Positions 16,320-25,170 of a stretch of 64,000 nt of DNA are shown in pieces (the stretch's first letter is position 1; every line of letters begins with the position of its first letter). A model generated the notes under the pieces. The model was not told where the DNA came from. It saw only the letters and a program-made list of their open reading frames with translations, and ran no database searches. This DNA is from Lachnospiraceae bacterium AC2029. GTDB taxonomy: Bacteria; Bacillota; Clostridia; Lachnospirales; Lachnospiraceae. Location: NCBI GenBank assembly GCA_000703065.1, contig JNLK01000001.1:1674001-1738000 (forward strand), given 5' to 3'. Both the position numbers and the translations under genes were made by a program.

Positions 16320-16767
16320 CCAGGGGGCCCCTCCCTCACTTTGTTCGGGCTATCCCCTGGCTATTGTACCATGCTTTTGCTTCGCAAAATCATGCATCTG
16401 CTTCGCAGATGGACGCTGCTCGCTTTGCTCGCATCGTGTATCCCTTCGGGACCAGGGGGCCCCTCCCTCACTTTGTTCGGGCTATCCCCTGGCTATTGTA
16501 CCATGCTTTTGCTTCGCAAAATCATGCATCTGCTTCGCAGATGGACGCTGCTCGCTTTGCTCGCATCGTGTATCCCTTCGGGACCAGGGGGCCCCTCCCT
16601 CACTTCGTTCGGGCTATCCCCTGGCTATTGTACCATGCTTTTGCTTCGCAAAATCATGCATCTGCTTCGCAGATGGACGCTGCTCGCTTTGCTCGCATCG
16701 TGTATCCCTTCGGGACCAGGGGGCCCCTCCCTCACTTTGTTCGGGCTATCCCCTGGCTATTGTACCA
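16320..16767. repeat. 132-bp tandem repeat, 3.4 copies, hairpin-rich
   Basis: Units start at 16320, 16452, 16584 and 16716, exactly 132 bases apart, the last one partial. They are nearly identical (a single TTTG/TTCG difference was seen). Each unit holds small perfect hairpins such as CATCTGC-TTC-GCAGATG, TTTTGC-TTC-GCAAAA and TCCC-TTC-GGGA. CCAGGGG and CCCCTGG can close a longer stem. A diverged single copy lies at 40205-40367. The unit length is a multiple of three, which keeps all forward frames open by chance; I see no gene. The array fills most of the 553-base gap between the S66 peptidase and the symporter. Confidence 0.95.
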
Positions 16768-16848
16768 AATTATGCATACAAAAACCAGCCGGATCACGGA
16801 GAATTCCATGATCCGGCCGGTTCTCTGATCAGCATTCCGGAAGTGCTG

Positions 16849-18258
16849 TTATTCCTCGTGCTCCGCTTCCTCAGGCTGTTGCGGCGCAGCATTTCCGCGC
16901 CACTGTACCGCTGCCAGTGAAACCACCAGCGACGCGCCCATTCCGATCAGGGACAGGTTCGAAATGATCCCGTCAGGCAGTCCGATGGCCATCAGCCAGT
17001 CCTCCGCAAATGTGGCAGCCAGCCCGAAGAGGCCGCCCAGCACCACGGCCGTGAGCCAGACTCCCTTCCGGATGCCCTTCCGCCTGTAGCAGAGGATCGC
17101 AATGAGAAGCGGGAAAATGACACCCGGCGTATAGATCGAATACGCACCCGTCAGGATACTGATGATATCCCCGCTGCCTGCCACCGCGATCACTGCGGCA
17201 AGAAGCCCGATGCCCAGCACCGCCAGGCGAATGTATTTCACATCCTTCTTTCCCAGAATATCCCGGGAGAAAATACTTGCAGCATTGATGAGACATGTAT
17301 CCGTGGAGGAAAGGATCGCCGACAGAAGCCCCAGGCTGAGCAGGATCCCGACCCATTTCGGCAGAGTACCGGCCAGGTACAGAAGTGTCTTCTGCTCTCC
17401 CAGCTGCTCCGGCGTCACATAGGCACGTGCCCAAAGACCGATCAATGCAATGACAAATGCGACAGCCACCAGTACAACTCCTGCGGTCCAGGTACCCCGT
17501 CTTGCCGTTTTCCCGTTCTTCGAGAGGAAATTCCGCGACAGGATATCCGGTCCCAGGAAGTACACGCCTCCGATGATGAAGAACTGGGACAGAAGATTCA
17601 TTCCGCCGTAAGACTCATTGAAAAGCTCCATATGTTCAACGGCGTTATCCACAGCTCCGTCCTTGGTGAAGTAGAGATATCCACAGCAAAGGGCAAGTCC
17701 CAACAGGATCACCACCAGCTGCAGACGGTCGGTCTTCACCACGGACTTCTGTCCCCCCAGCATGGTATACAGGATCACCACCGCCGACAGGATGATCATC
17801 AGCACCTTGCTGCTGCTTCCCGTGGCCAGGGTTACCAGCCCGTGCATCGCTACCAGCTGTCCGGCCACCACGCCGATCCAGGAAATGGTGATCAATGCCG
17901 CAAGAAGCACCGAAGCCCCCTTTCCCACCGTGATCTCCGCCAGATGCGGCAGTGTATCGGCACCGATCCCCCGTACCTTCTCGGACAGAAAGACCGACTG
18001 CAGGATGAGACCCAGTGCGCCGAAGATCAGCCACCAGATGCCCGGAAAACCGATACTCCGGACCGTGTCCGTGATCCCGATGGTGGTGGATGCCCCAAGG
18101 ATCGTGGCCAGAAGCGTCATGCACACCGTCAGCGTATTCTGCTTCCGTCCCGCAACCGCATACTCCGAGAATTCTCCCACCTTCCTGTAATCCAGGATCC
18201 CGATCACGATCATCGCGACCAGATAGAGACTCATTATGATCAGAAATGTATAATCCAT
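16849..18258 (-). CDS. sodium:solute symporter family transporter
   Basis: This is a 469-residue polytopic membrane protein with about 13 hydrophobic helices, matching the SSS (sodium:solute symporter) fold. Early residues read YTFLIIMSLYLVAMIVIGIL, then GRKQNTLTVCMTLLATILGA and TIGITDTVRSIGFPGIW. The sodium-site region STDTCLINAASIFSRDI lies in the eighth or ninth helix. The open frame extends further upstream, but the preferred start at 18258 gives the usual outside N-terminus. The GGGGAAATACAC before it is a modest ribosome binding site. SSS members carry amino acids, carboxylates or sugars. The substrate here is not evident, and the neighbouring sodium symporter does not settle it. Confidence 0.9.
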   Translation of the reverse strand: MDYTFLIIMSLYLVAMIVIGILDYRKVGEFSEYAVAGRKQNTLTVCMTLLATILGASTTIGITDTVRSIGFPGIWWLIFGALGLILQSVFLSEKVRGIGADTLPHLAEITVGKGASVLLAALITISWIGVVAGQLVAMHGLVTLATGSSSKVLMIILSAVVILYTMLGGQKSVVKTDRLQLVVILLGLALCCGYLYFTKDGAVDNAVEHMELFNESYGGMNLLSQFFIIGGVYFLGPDILSRNFLSKNGKTARRGTWTAGVVLVAVAFVIALIGLWARAYVTPEQLGEQKTLLYLAGTLPKWVGILLSLGLLSAILSSTDTCLINAASIFSRDILGKKDVKYIRLAVLGIGLLAAVIAVAGSGDIISILTGAYSIYTPGVIFPLLIAILCYRRKGIRKGVWLTAVVLGGLFGLAATFAEDWLMAIGLPDGIISNLSLIGMGASLVVSLAAVQWRGNAAPQQPEEAEHEE

Positions 18259-18386
18259 GTGTATTTCCCCGTCAGTCGCAGCATTCTCCGGCTCAGTGAC
18301 CGGGACTGCCTGCAACCTCCGCTCCCTTCTGCGGAACTGCCGTTTCCTATGAACGTATTTCCGCGACAGGAGGAATCGTAACACAC

Positions 18387-18440
18387 AAAAGGCGGCATTG
18401 TCAACCAGAAATAATCTATCGGTTGACAATGCCGCCTTTT
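18387..18440 (-). terminator. 20-bp perfect inverted repeat, probable terminator
   Basis: The arms at 18387-18406 and 18421-18440 are perfectly complementary over 20 bases with a 14-base loop, and end in AAAA/TTTT. The repeat lies downstream of the GltS-like gene (minus strand) and upstream of the SSS symporter. It probably ends the former transcript and may work in both directions. The long arms are more than a simple terminator needs. Confidence 0.7.
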
Positions 18441-18534
18441 CAATCATCCATACTTATTCATCCCTAAACAACCGTTCCTGAAACGCCTGTCCCGGGCATA
18501 TTGCAACCCGCCCCGGAGCAGATCAGACCCCCGA

Positions 18535-19917
18535 TCACCGGGAAGAAAGGTCTTTCCTACGGTGTGCCTTCCGTATGATCAGGCACAGCATCGCACAATA
18601 TACCGCTCCGGATCCCACGGCGATCCATGCAAGCATGGTGGATTTCGGTGCCAGGCCCACCAGCAGCAGCACCGGAGCTCCCAGTACGATCCCGAAGCCG
18701 GAACCCGCCACCAGGTTGTTGGCAGCCGGTGTTTTCAGGTCCGGATCGATCTCCCGAAGGAGCAGAACACCCGAACTGATGGTTCCGGTCAGCATACCAT
18801 ACATGGAGAGCAGACCTTCGTAGTAGTAATCCTTATACACCACCTTACATACGATACAGAGATGAACCCAGGTTGCGATGGCCCCAAGCACCGTGATCAG
18901 GATGAACGGAAGCCAGAGTCCCTGAATATCCTCTATATTGATGGACGCAATTCCCGCCACGATCATACAGTCAAAGAAGAAACCGGACAACCGGTTCAGC
19001 AGATAATTGTTCTGATACTGCCGCTTCATCAGCCCCTTCTTCTTCCCCTTTTCCAGAAGGACCCGCACCAGGATCGCCAGGGTGGAACCGATGATAAAGT
19101 TGAAGCCCCAGATCAGCGGATTTACGGTCTTCGCAGCACCCTCGGAGATCTCCGAGATCCCGGAGGTCACGCCCCAGGCCGTAAGATAGGTGGCCAGATA
19201 CACCAGCAGCACCATGGCCAGCTGCACGGACAGCTTATCCACAGAATCGGAAACGGGGATCTCATCCTTCCCCTGGAAATAATCCGTACCGGCGGTCTCC
19301 TCCGCCGCATACTCCGACGGCCGGAGCTTTCCCTTCCGGGCGAGCACATTTATGATCACAACTCCTACAACGCAGGCCACCAGATATCCTACCGCCGCCA
19401 CCGCCAGTCCGAAGCTGCGTCCGCCCTCAAAGCCCATGGCCTCATAGGTGGAACCCACGTTATTGGCCTGGCCCGGCCCCTGTCCGTAGCCCATGGGAAG
19501 CAGCATTCCCGCTGCCCCAAAAAGGGACGGCATCACTGTCATGGAAAGAGTCAGCGTGATCAGAAGCCCCAGCACACCCTGTACCAGATAGGTGGATACG
19601 ATCACCGCTCCGGACTTCAGCCCGGTCAGATCTCCCTTCGAAGCGCCCGGTTCCTGTACACGAAGACTCATGGCGATAAATCCAAGGGCGATCCCGTGAT
19701 AGACCAGCATTTCCATGAGCTCTTCATCCACCGTCACCAGTCCGGTATACTTAATGATCAGAAGGAAGAAGCCTGCCAGTACTGCGATGGGGATCATACT
19801 CTTTCGCACAAATCCGACCTTCTGACGGAGAAAATTCGCCAAAAGGATCACTCCCGCGATCAATCCCAACTGAATGATAATATTCCATAATTCATGATTC
19901 CCTGCCGAGTAATCCAT
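18535..19917 (-). CDS. sodium/glutamate symporter (GltS)-like transporter
   Basis: The 460-residue membrane protein has about 11 helices arranged as two inverted halves. The first half holds MGYGQGPGQANNVGSTYE, which corresponds to the GltS signature near the re-entrant loop. The second half has the matching SMYGMLTGTISSGVLLLREI and LVAGSGFGIVLGAP. A long charged loop (residues 215-245) separates the halves. GltS proteins import glutamate with sodium. The family is broad, so another dicarboxylate or amino acid is possible. The start at 19917 follows GGCAGGATTTAAC and is one base beyond the acyltransferase stop, so the two are co-transcribed. Confidence 0.85.
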   Translation of the reverse strand: MDYSAGNHELWNIIIQLGLIAGVILLANFLRQKVGFVRKSMIPIAVLAGFFLLIIKYTGLVTVDEELMEMLVYHGIALGFIAMSLRVQEPGASKGDLTGLKSGAVIVSTYLVQGVLGLLITLTLSMTVMPSLFGAAGMLLPMGYGQGPGQANNVGSTYEAMGFEGGRSFGLAVAAVGYLVACVVGVVIINVLARKGKLRPSEYAAEETAGTDYFQGKDEIPVSDSVDKLSVQLAMVLLVYLATYLTAWGVTSGISEISEGAAKTVNPLIWGFNFIIGSTLAILVRVLLEKGKKKGLMKRQYQNNYLLNRLSGFFFDCMIVAGIASINIEDIQGLWLPFILITVLGAIATWVHLCIVCKVVYKDYYYEGLLSMYGMLTGTISSGVLLLREIDPDLKTPAANNLVAGSGFGIVLGAPVLLLVGLAPKSTMLAWIAVGSGAVYCAMLCLIIRKAHRRKDLSSR

Positions 19918-19918
19918 G

Positions 19919-21067
19919 TTAAATCCTGCCTTCCCGGTACTCCAGGTACTTACGGAGATTCGTCCGTCCTTTGGTCCGAACCTCATAATACTCCTCCGCT
20001 GTGGAGATCAGCAGCCGATCAGCCTGGACCATGGCCATCCCCTTAATGTCATCAAGGGAAAATGTGTTCCCCACGCATTCCAGACGGTCCCCGTACTGCA
20101 CGATCCTTCCCTTCCCCAGCTTTACCTCCCGGTGATCATCCTCGATCCGGGTCAGTGAAACCTCTTCATCGGAGAAGTAAGGCTCCTGCTCCTGATGCAC
20201 AAAATCAAGGAGCCGGAGCGACGATCTCTGCCAGTCATCCCAGTCTGCGATATTTTCAAAGGGCTTTTCCGGCTTCAGAAATCCGGTTTCCGTATATATG
20301 ATCTTCAGTCCGCAGCGACACAGGATCTGATCCTTCTTAGTGGTAAGCGTTCCGATCCGTCTGCATTCAGGACAGAGATACAGCGCCCGCTCCAGCCCCT
20401 CAGCCAGACGCCGTCCCTTATACGGAACGGGCTCCTGACGCTGACGCTCCCAGGCATCTTCTCTGATATCCCGGTTGATGATCCCGGCGATCTCTTCTCT
20501 TGATAATTTACGCAGCTCTTCCGGCGGATAGATCCCCACCACATGACCGGTGATCCTGCCGCGACGACGCTTGCTGCTCCAGCGCGGAAGCGCCGGATAG
20601 CCACCCTCCAGCCGGTAAGTGACCAGGGGTACCCTGGCAAGTTTCACGATCTTCTCCGTTCCCGGAACGATGGGGATATTCCGCCCCATCCAGCTCTGCT
20701 CTCCCTCTGCGAAGAGTGCGACGCTTCTTCCGTCCTTCAGGGTCTTCAGGATCTGCTGCGCGGTGTCCACACCGGTATTTCCCTTGGATTTCGCGATGGG
20801 CGGAAGATACCTTTGGATGATCTTCGATACGAATCCCAGCCTGTACAAATGCTCGCTGGCCACAAGGTAGATCGGTTCCTTCCTGCCGCGGGCGATCCAG
20901 ATAAAAAGGGGATCCATGGAAGTGACATGATTCGGGATCAGAAGAAATGCGCCCTCCAGCGGGATCTCCTCCGCCGAGAAACGATACTTACGCTCTATGA
21001 ACGGCCGCGCAAAACGATGCAGAAACCGCCAGAACCTCATATGTCGTTTGTAAATCCGTTCGTCCAT
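19919..21067 (-). CDS. PlsC-type 1-acylglycerol-3-phosphate acyltransferase with C-terminal zinc ribbon
   Basis: Residues 1-220 form a lysophospholipid acyltransferase domain: the catalytic NHVTSMD (NHx4D) at about residue 46, and the substrate-binding block LFAEGEQSW. This step makes phosphatidic acid at the membrane. The extra 160 C-terminal residues are unusual. They begin with a zinc-knuckle pair (LCPECRRIG and LCRCGLKI) and end in a mainly beta region (YGDRLECVGNTFSLDDIKGM) that looks like a PH-like fold. The protein is 382 residues, longer than the usual 200-250. It leads a two-gene operon with the GltS-like transporter. The reason for the pairing is not clear. Confidence 0.85.
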   Translation of the reverse strand: MDERIYKRHMRFWRFLHRFARPFIERKYRFSAEEIPLEGAFLLIPNHVTSMDPLFIWIARGRKEPIYLVASEHLYRLGFVSKIIQRYLPPIAKSKGNTGVDTAQQILKTLKDGRSVALFAEGEQSWMGRNIPIVPGTEKIVKLARVPLVTYRLEGGYPALPRWSSKRRRGRITGHVVGIYPPEELRKLSREEIAGIINRDIREDAWERQRQEPVPYKGRRLAEGLERALYLCPECRRIGTLTTKKDQILCRCGLKIIYTETGFLKPEKPFENIADWDDWQRSSLRLLDFVHQEQEPYFSDEEVSLTRIEDDHREVKLGKGRIVQYGDRLECVGNTFSLDDIKGMAMVQADRLLISTAEEYYEVRTKGRTNLRKYLEYREGRI

Positions 21068-21292
21068 CTACAGTCTTCCTTACACCTGACTATTTCGAAT
21101 AAGCCGTACTTCTCGCGGCGTCATCCGGATCTTTTGACCATGTCATCATAATATCATAATTGCCATATTCCCACAAACCGAAACTCCCGACATTTCCCCT
21201 GGATTTTCCTGCGTTCCGCTCCCCTCCTTACGGATGAAAATCCCCGACTCAGAGGTGTTCTTCCACTTTCATAATATCAGGAGTTGTGTTAT

Positions 21293-21331
21293 ACTAGGTT
21301 GCGTAAACGGCCTTCACGGCCCTAACCTAGT
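21293..21331 (+). promoter_or_regulatory. stem-loop in the transketolase leader
   Basis: ACTAGGTT (21293-21300) pairs perfectly with AACCTAGT (21324-21331). Inside it GGCC-TTCAC-GGCC (21309-21321) forms a second small stem. The left arm overlaps a possible -10 (TATACT, 21290-21295), so the element could be an operator or the start of the leader RNA. It lies 18 bases before the tkt start codon. Confidence 0.5.
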
Positions 21332-21349
21332 AACAGAAAGGATTCTGCC

Positions 21350-23338
21350 ATGTCTAAGTCTATCGATCAGAGATCTGTCGATGCGATCCGCATCCTGTCC
21401 GCAGACGCAATTCAGAAAGCAAATTCAGGACATCCGGGCCTTCCGCTGGGCGCAGCTCCCGCTGCATACACCCTGTGGGCAAAGGTCATGAACCATAACC
21501 CGAAGAACCCGAAATGGGAGAACCGCGACCGGTTCATCCTGTCGGGCGGACACGGCTCCATGCTGTTGTACTCTCTTCTGCACCTGTTCGGCTACGGCCT
21601 TACCATAGAAGATCTGTCGAACTTCCGTCAGCTGGGTTCCCTTACTCCCGGCCATCCGGAATATCGTCACACCACCGGCGTGGAAGCAACCACCGGACCA
21701 CTGGGCGCAGGTATGGCTATGGCTGTCGGCATGGCTATGGCAGAGAAGCATCTGGCTGCCACATTTAATAGAGAGGATTTCCCGGTTGTAGATCACTACA
21801 CCTATGTACTGGGCGGCGACGGCTGTATGATGGAGGGTATCTCCTACGAGGCCTTCTCTCTGGCCGGAACCCTGGGACTGTCCAAGCTGATCGTGCTCTA
21901 CGATTCCAATGACATTTCCATCGAGGGCGGTACCAACATCGCCTTCCGCGAGTCCGTAATGAAGCGGTTCGAAGCCTTCGGTTTCCAGACCCTCCGGGTT
22001 GAGGACGGAACCGATCTCGAGGCCATTCAGGCTGCCATCGAGGAAGCAAAGGCCGATACCACCCGTCCGTCCATGATCGAGATCAAGACAAAGATCGGTG
22101 CCGGCTGCCCTGCAAAGGAAGGCAAGGCAAGCGCACACGGAGAGCCGCTGGGTGTTGAAAATGTGGCTGCGCTCCGTCAGAACCTGGGCTGGGAATCCGA
22201 GACCCCCTTCGAGGTTCCGGCAGATATCTATGATAACTATGCTGCCATCGCAGCTAAGAAGGCAGAAGTAGAAGAAGCATGGAACGCTCTCTTCTCCGCA
22301 TATCGTGAGAAATATCCGGAAATGGCTGCTCTCTGGGATCAGTACCATGATGAAAGCAACGCCGCATTCCTGGAGCAGGATGATGAGTTCTGGAATCTCT
22401 TCGACAGCCCGCAGGCTACCCGGAATGTATCCGGCAAGATGATCAACTACATGAAGGACAAGATTCCGAACCTCTTCGGCGGTTCCGCGGACCTGGCGCC
22501 TTCCACCAAGACCTATATGAACGATGCAGGCGACTTCTCCAAGGAGACTCCGGAAGGCCGCAATCTGCATTTCGGTGTACGCGAGCTGTCCATGGCAGCC
22601 ATCGGAAACGGTATCTGTCTCCATGGCGGACTTCGCCCGTATGTATCCACCTTCTTCGTATTCAGCGACTACGTAAAGCCCATGGCCCGTCTCTCTGCTC
22701 TGATGCAGATCCCGCTGACCTACGTACTGACACACGACAGTATCGGTGTCGGTGAGGACGGACCGACTCACGAGCCCATCGAGCAGCTGGCCATGCTTCG
22801 TGCCCTGCCGAACTTCTATGCATTCCGTCCGGCAGATGCGCGTGAGACCGCTGCAGCATGGTGCTTCGCTACCAACAGCACGAGAATCCCCACTGCTCTG
22901 ATCCTGTCCCGTCAGAACCTTCCGCAGCTGGACGGTTCCGGAAAGGGCGCTCTGAAGGGCGGCTACATCCTGGCAGACAGCACCAAGGCCACACCGGACG
23001 CACTTCTCATTGCCACCGGTTCCGAGGTACAGCTTGCTGTGGAAGCAAGAGAGAAGCTGCTTGCGGACGGCATCGATGCAAGAGTAGTCAGCATGCCCTG
23101 TATGGACCTCTTCAACGACCAGCCGGCTGAGTATAAGGAGCAGGTACTTCCTTCCGCAGTTACCGTACGTGTAGGCGTAGAGGCGCTCACCTCCTTCGGC
23201 TGGGAGAGATACATCGGCCTCACCGGTAAGTTCGTTGGAATGACCGGCTTCGGAGCATCCGGCCCCGGCGGAAAGCTGTTCGAGTACTTCGGCATCACAA
23301 CGGATGCTGTGGTTGCAGCAGTAAAGGAACAGTTATAA
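21350..23338 (+). CDS. tkt: transketolase
   Basis: This full-length transketolase has 662 residues and transfers two-carbon units in the non-oxidative pentose phosphate pathway. The N-terminal thiamine-diphosphate domain has [25 protein letters not shown] and the [13 protein letters not shown] metal/ThDP motif, with the ligand asparagine in [11 protein letters not shown]. The middle domain starts near residue 350 with the catalytic glutamate in [14 protein letters not shown] and [16 protein letters not shown]. The C-terminal domain ends [29 protein letters not shown] precedes the start. The codon choice is more biased than in its neighbours, consistent with high expression. A strong terminator follows. 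Confidence 0.98.
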   Translation: MSKSIDQRSVDAIRILSADAIQKANSGHPGLPLGAAPAAYTLWAKVMNHNPKNPKWENRDRFILSGGHGSMLLYSLLHLFGYGLTIEDLSNFRQLGSLTPGHPEYRHTTGVEATTGPLGAGMAMAVGMAMAEKHLAATFNREDFPVVDHYTYVLGGDGCMMEGISYEAFSLAGTLGLSKLIVLYDSNDISIEGGTNIAFRESVMKRFEAFGFQTLRVEDGTDLEAIQAAIEEAKADTTRPSMIEIKTKIGAGCPAKEGKASAHGEPLGVENVAALRQNLGWESETPFEVPADIYDNYAAIAAKKAEVEEAWNALFSAYREKYPEMAALWDQYHDESNAAFLEQDDEFWNLFDSPQATRNVSGKMINYMKDKIPNLFGGSADLAPSTKTYMNDAGDFSKETPEGRNLHFGVRELSMAAIGNGICLHGGLRPYVSTFFVFSDYVKPMARLSALMQIPLTYVLTHDSIGVGEDGPTHEPIEQLAMLRALPNFYAFRPADARETAAAWCFATNSTRIPTALILSRQNLPQLDGSGKGALKGGYILADSTKATPDALLIATGSEVQLAVEAREKLLADGIDARVVSMPCMDLFNDQPAEYKEQVLPSAVTVRVGVEALTSFGWERYIGLTGKFVGMTGFGASGPGGKLFEYFGITTDAVVAAVKEQL

Positions 23339-23353
23339 GAATCATTGAATAAC

Positions 23354-23393
23354 AAAGAGAGCAGACGCATGAAAATGTGTCTGCTCTCTCTTT
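23354..23393 (+). terminator. terminator of tkt
   Basis: AAAGAGAGCAGAC (23354-23366) pairs with GTCTGCTCTCTCTTT (from 23379). The stem is topped by CAT-GAAA-ATG and ends in TTT. It lies 15 bases after the tkt stop. Confidence 0.85.
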
Positions 23394-23400
23394 ATCATGA

Positions 23401-23454
23401 CATTGGGACGGGTTCGGTGTCACATGAAAATGTGACACCGAACCCGTCCCAATG
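23401..23454. repeat. 25-bp perfect inverted repeat with GAAA loop
   Basis: The arms at 23401-23425 and 23430-23454 are perfectly complementary over 25 bases around a GAAA loop. They are GC-rich and contain GGGACGGGTTCGG. The repeat sits between tkt and the convergent mecA-like gene, ten bases from the mecA stop. It may terminate mecA transcription, but it has no T-run on either side. Its motif resembles the palindromic repeat units seen near REP-associated transposases. Confidence 0.9.
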
Positions 23455-23463
23455 TTATGCTTC

Positions 23464-24459
23464 CTACAGATCCTCCAGCTGGATCAGGGCATCCTTCAGA
23501 ATCTCCGTCATATGCTCTTCAAAATATTCCTTGGTCGCATAGGAGGTACGGCAGCGGCTTCCGAATTCATTCAGAACCGTGCAGACCTGTGCGAACTCCT
23601 CAACCGAATTCCGTTCTCTTCCCAGGTACAGATAATACCGCTGGTTGACCGGATTCTTGTAGAGTACATTTTCACTGTCATAGTGATCGCTGATCAGCTT
23701 CGATGCCTGCAGGATACTCTGCAGATCCCGGAATTCGTATAGTGCGAAGGCATCCGGTTCCTGCCCCTGAGGCTTCTTTGGGGATTTCTCCCGGGGTGAT
23801 CCCGGGCCCTGAACGGAGCCGCCTCCCTTGACCACCTGAGCTCCCATCCTTCCGGCCAGGCCGGATACGATATTGTCGATCATGCTCATGATGTCCTGGG
23901 GATTGATCTCCGAGGATTTCGGAATGTTGATCTCCGCACGGATCTCCGGACCCTGCTGGATCTGGATCCCGTCCGGTCCCTTCTGCTCCGGATCGAAGTC
24001 CGGACCCATGGAATCGTCCATATCCGGACCTTCCATACCGGGGCCTTCCATATCAGGACCGTCCATCTCAGGACCGTCCATCTCAAAATCCGGTCCTCTT
24101 CCCGGACCCGGAGGTCCGTCTTCTCCGTCCTCACCGGGACCCGGTCCGCCGGACTCATTGTCATACTCGATCCCGTTGGTGAATCTGGAAAAACGGGTAT
24201 CCAGCTCATCCGGATTCTCCACCTTGCTGATATTGACCATGAGCCCATTTCCGGGCATGGGGATCGCTTCCACCATGAGCGGCTGGGGCCCTTCCTCAAA
24301 GCCCATCTCCTGACGGGCCATTTCCATCAGGTCATCAAAGAGCTCCCTGGCCTTGTCGGAGCCGTACGCCAGCTCGGACACCTCCAGGTCCCGCTCCTCC
24401 AGATCTGCCTGATCCAGGATAAATCTGATCTTATTTTCATTTATGCGTTCCAGTCTCAT
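23464..24459 (-). CDS. mecA: MecA-like adaptor protein with expanded acidic linker
   Basis: MecA proteins hand substrates to the ClpC/ClpP protease. The N-terminal domain (MRLERINENKIRFILDQADL, residues 1-75) and the C-terminal ClpC-binding domain (residues 215-331, with ALYEFRDLQSILQAS and NSVEEFAQVCTVLNEFG) fit the family. The 331-residue length is well above the usual 220-240. The extra sequence is a linker at about residues 100-210. It starts GPGPGEDGEDGPPGPGRG, continues as a run of GPDM/GPEM/DGP units, then has a short helix-forming part and a GGGSVQGPGSPREKSPKKP segment. The start at 24459 is chosen over an upstream one because it gives the canonical N-terminus. Loss of a fixed distance between the two domains could change substrate reach. 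Confidence 0.85.
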   Translation of the reverse strand: MRLERINENKIRFILDQADLEERDLEVSELAYGSDKARELFDDLMEMARQEMGFEEGPQPLMVEAIPMPGNGLMVNISKVENPDELDTRFSRFTNGIEYDNESGGPGPGEDGEDGPPGPGRGPDFEMDGPEMDGPDMEGPGMEGPDMDDSMGPDFDPEQKGPDGIQIQQGPEIRAEINIPKSSEINPQDIMSMIDNIVSGLAGRMGAQVVKGGGSVQGPGSPREKSPKKPQGQEPDAFALYEFRDLQSILQASKLISDHYDSENVLYKNPVNQRYYLYLGRERNSVEEFAQVCTVLNEFGSRCRTSYATKEYFEEHMTEILKDALIQLEDL

Positions 24460-24780
24460 ACTGTCGCCTTTCCTGCGTCCTTCGCGCAAGCCCTTCCAGC
24501 GCTACAAACCTGCAACTTTTTTCTCTTGAAATTCCCGTTCTCTCCCCTTATGATTTAAGAGGAACATCCAATATCAAAGTCTGCCGTGTGTCCGGTTCGT
24601 GCTTTCTTCGCACCCATTCCATCCGGTCACGTTCTACGGCAAAATCCCGATCCGCTTTGATACATATCACATCCGCGAACAGAGGTCAACTATCACAGAC
24701 CGCTTACCTCTCTTTGCCGCGGAAGAAAGGAGGTTTCCGACTGATCTCTTGTAAATTGGGATCATATGCATAAGACACAG
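24460..24780. other. gene-free spacer between mecA and ferredoxin
   Basis: I see no convincing gene or RNA here. A 40-codon open frame on the minus strand (24548-24670, GTG start, no ribosome binding site) ends in TLILDVPLKS and has somewhat gene-like codons, so a decayed gene end is possible. Confidence 0.4.
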
Positions 24781-24811
24781 AATGGGACATGCTCCTAGGA
24801 GTATGCCCCAT
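24781..24811 (-). terminator. hairpin downstream of the ferredoxin gene
   Basis: AATGGGACATGCTCC pairs with GGAGTATGCCCCATT with two mismatches around TA. It lies 23 bases after the ferredoxin stop. The T-run is short, so the terminator call is moderate. Confidence 0.55.
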
Positions 24812-24834
24812 TTGCGTTTCCGGTTTGCAAAGGC

Positions 24835-25005
24835 TTAACCCTCGGAGATAGCTCCTACAGGGCAACCACCTGCACAGGCACCACAGCTGATGCATGTATT
24901 CTCATCGATCTGGAAAGTTCCGCCGTTGTCAGAGATCGCTCCTACCGGGCAGGTTCCTGCGCAAGCGCCGCAGCCGATGCAAGCATCACCAATTACATAT
25001 GCCAT
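24835..25005 (-). CDS. 2[4Fe-4S] ferredoxin
   Basis: This 56-residue clostridial ferredoxin carries low-potential electrons in the cytoplasm. Two CxxCxxCxxxCP motifs are present: CIGCGACAGTCP at residues 9-20 and CISCGACAGGCP at residues 38-49. Each is followed by VGAIS, the internal duplication typical of this fold. The start follows AGGAGGGATGACACT. A good promoter lies upstream at 25051-25079 and a hairpin follows, so it is a single-gene unit. It points to an anaerobic, ferredoxin-based metabolism. Which oxidoreductase it serves is unknown. Confidence 0.97.
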   Translation of the reverse strand: MAYVIGDACIGCGACAGTCPVGAISDNGGTFQIDENTCISCGACAGGCPVGAISEG

Positions 25006-25050
25006 AGTGTCATCCCTCCTTTTTAAAAATGATATTACGATTGTGAAATC

Positions 25051-25079
25051 ATTTTACACCATCTCCGCATCTTTCACAA
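25051..25079 (-). promoter_or_regulatory. promoter of the ferredoxin gene
   Basis: On the minus strand TTGTGA (25079-25074) and TAAAAT (25056-25051) are 17 bases apart, about 45 bases before the ferredoxin start. Confidence 0.65.
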
Positions 25080-25170
25080 GGAAATTTGTAACAATTTACA
25101 AAGGAGGAATTGTGAAAATTATATTGCCTCGGGTAATAAGCCGGGCGGACATGCCTTCATGTCCATTTGA

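Noticed and set aside
16320-16767. CRISPR array
   Set aside because: The repeats are contiguous 132-bp copies with no unique spacers and no cas genes nearby.
15228-16811. A 527-codon plus-strand frame running through the S66 peptidase and the 132-bp repeat
   Set aside because: It is antisense to the peptidase and continues only because the repeat unit is a multiple of three.
16297-16920. Repetitive protein encoded by the 132-bp array (44-residue repeats)
   Set aside because: All three forward frames are open across the array, there is no ribosome binding site, and the DNA is built of hairpins. The structure, not a protein, explains the sequence.
24548-24670. A 40-codon minus-strand frame ending TLILDVPLKS
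   Set aside because: The codons look somewhat natural, but there is no ribosome binding site or good start. It is recorded only as a possible gene relic.
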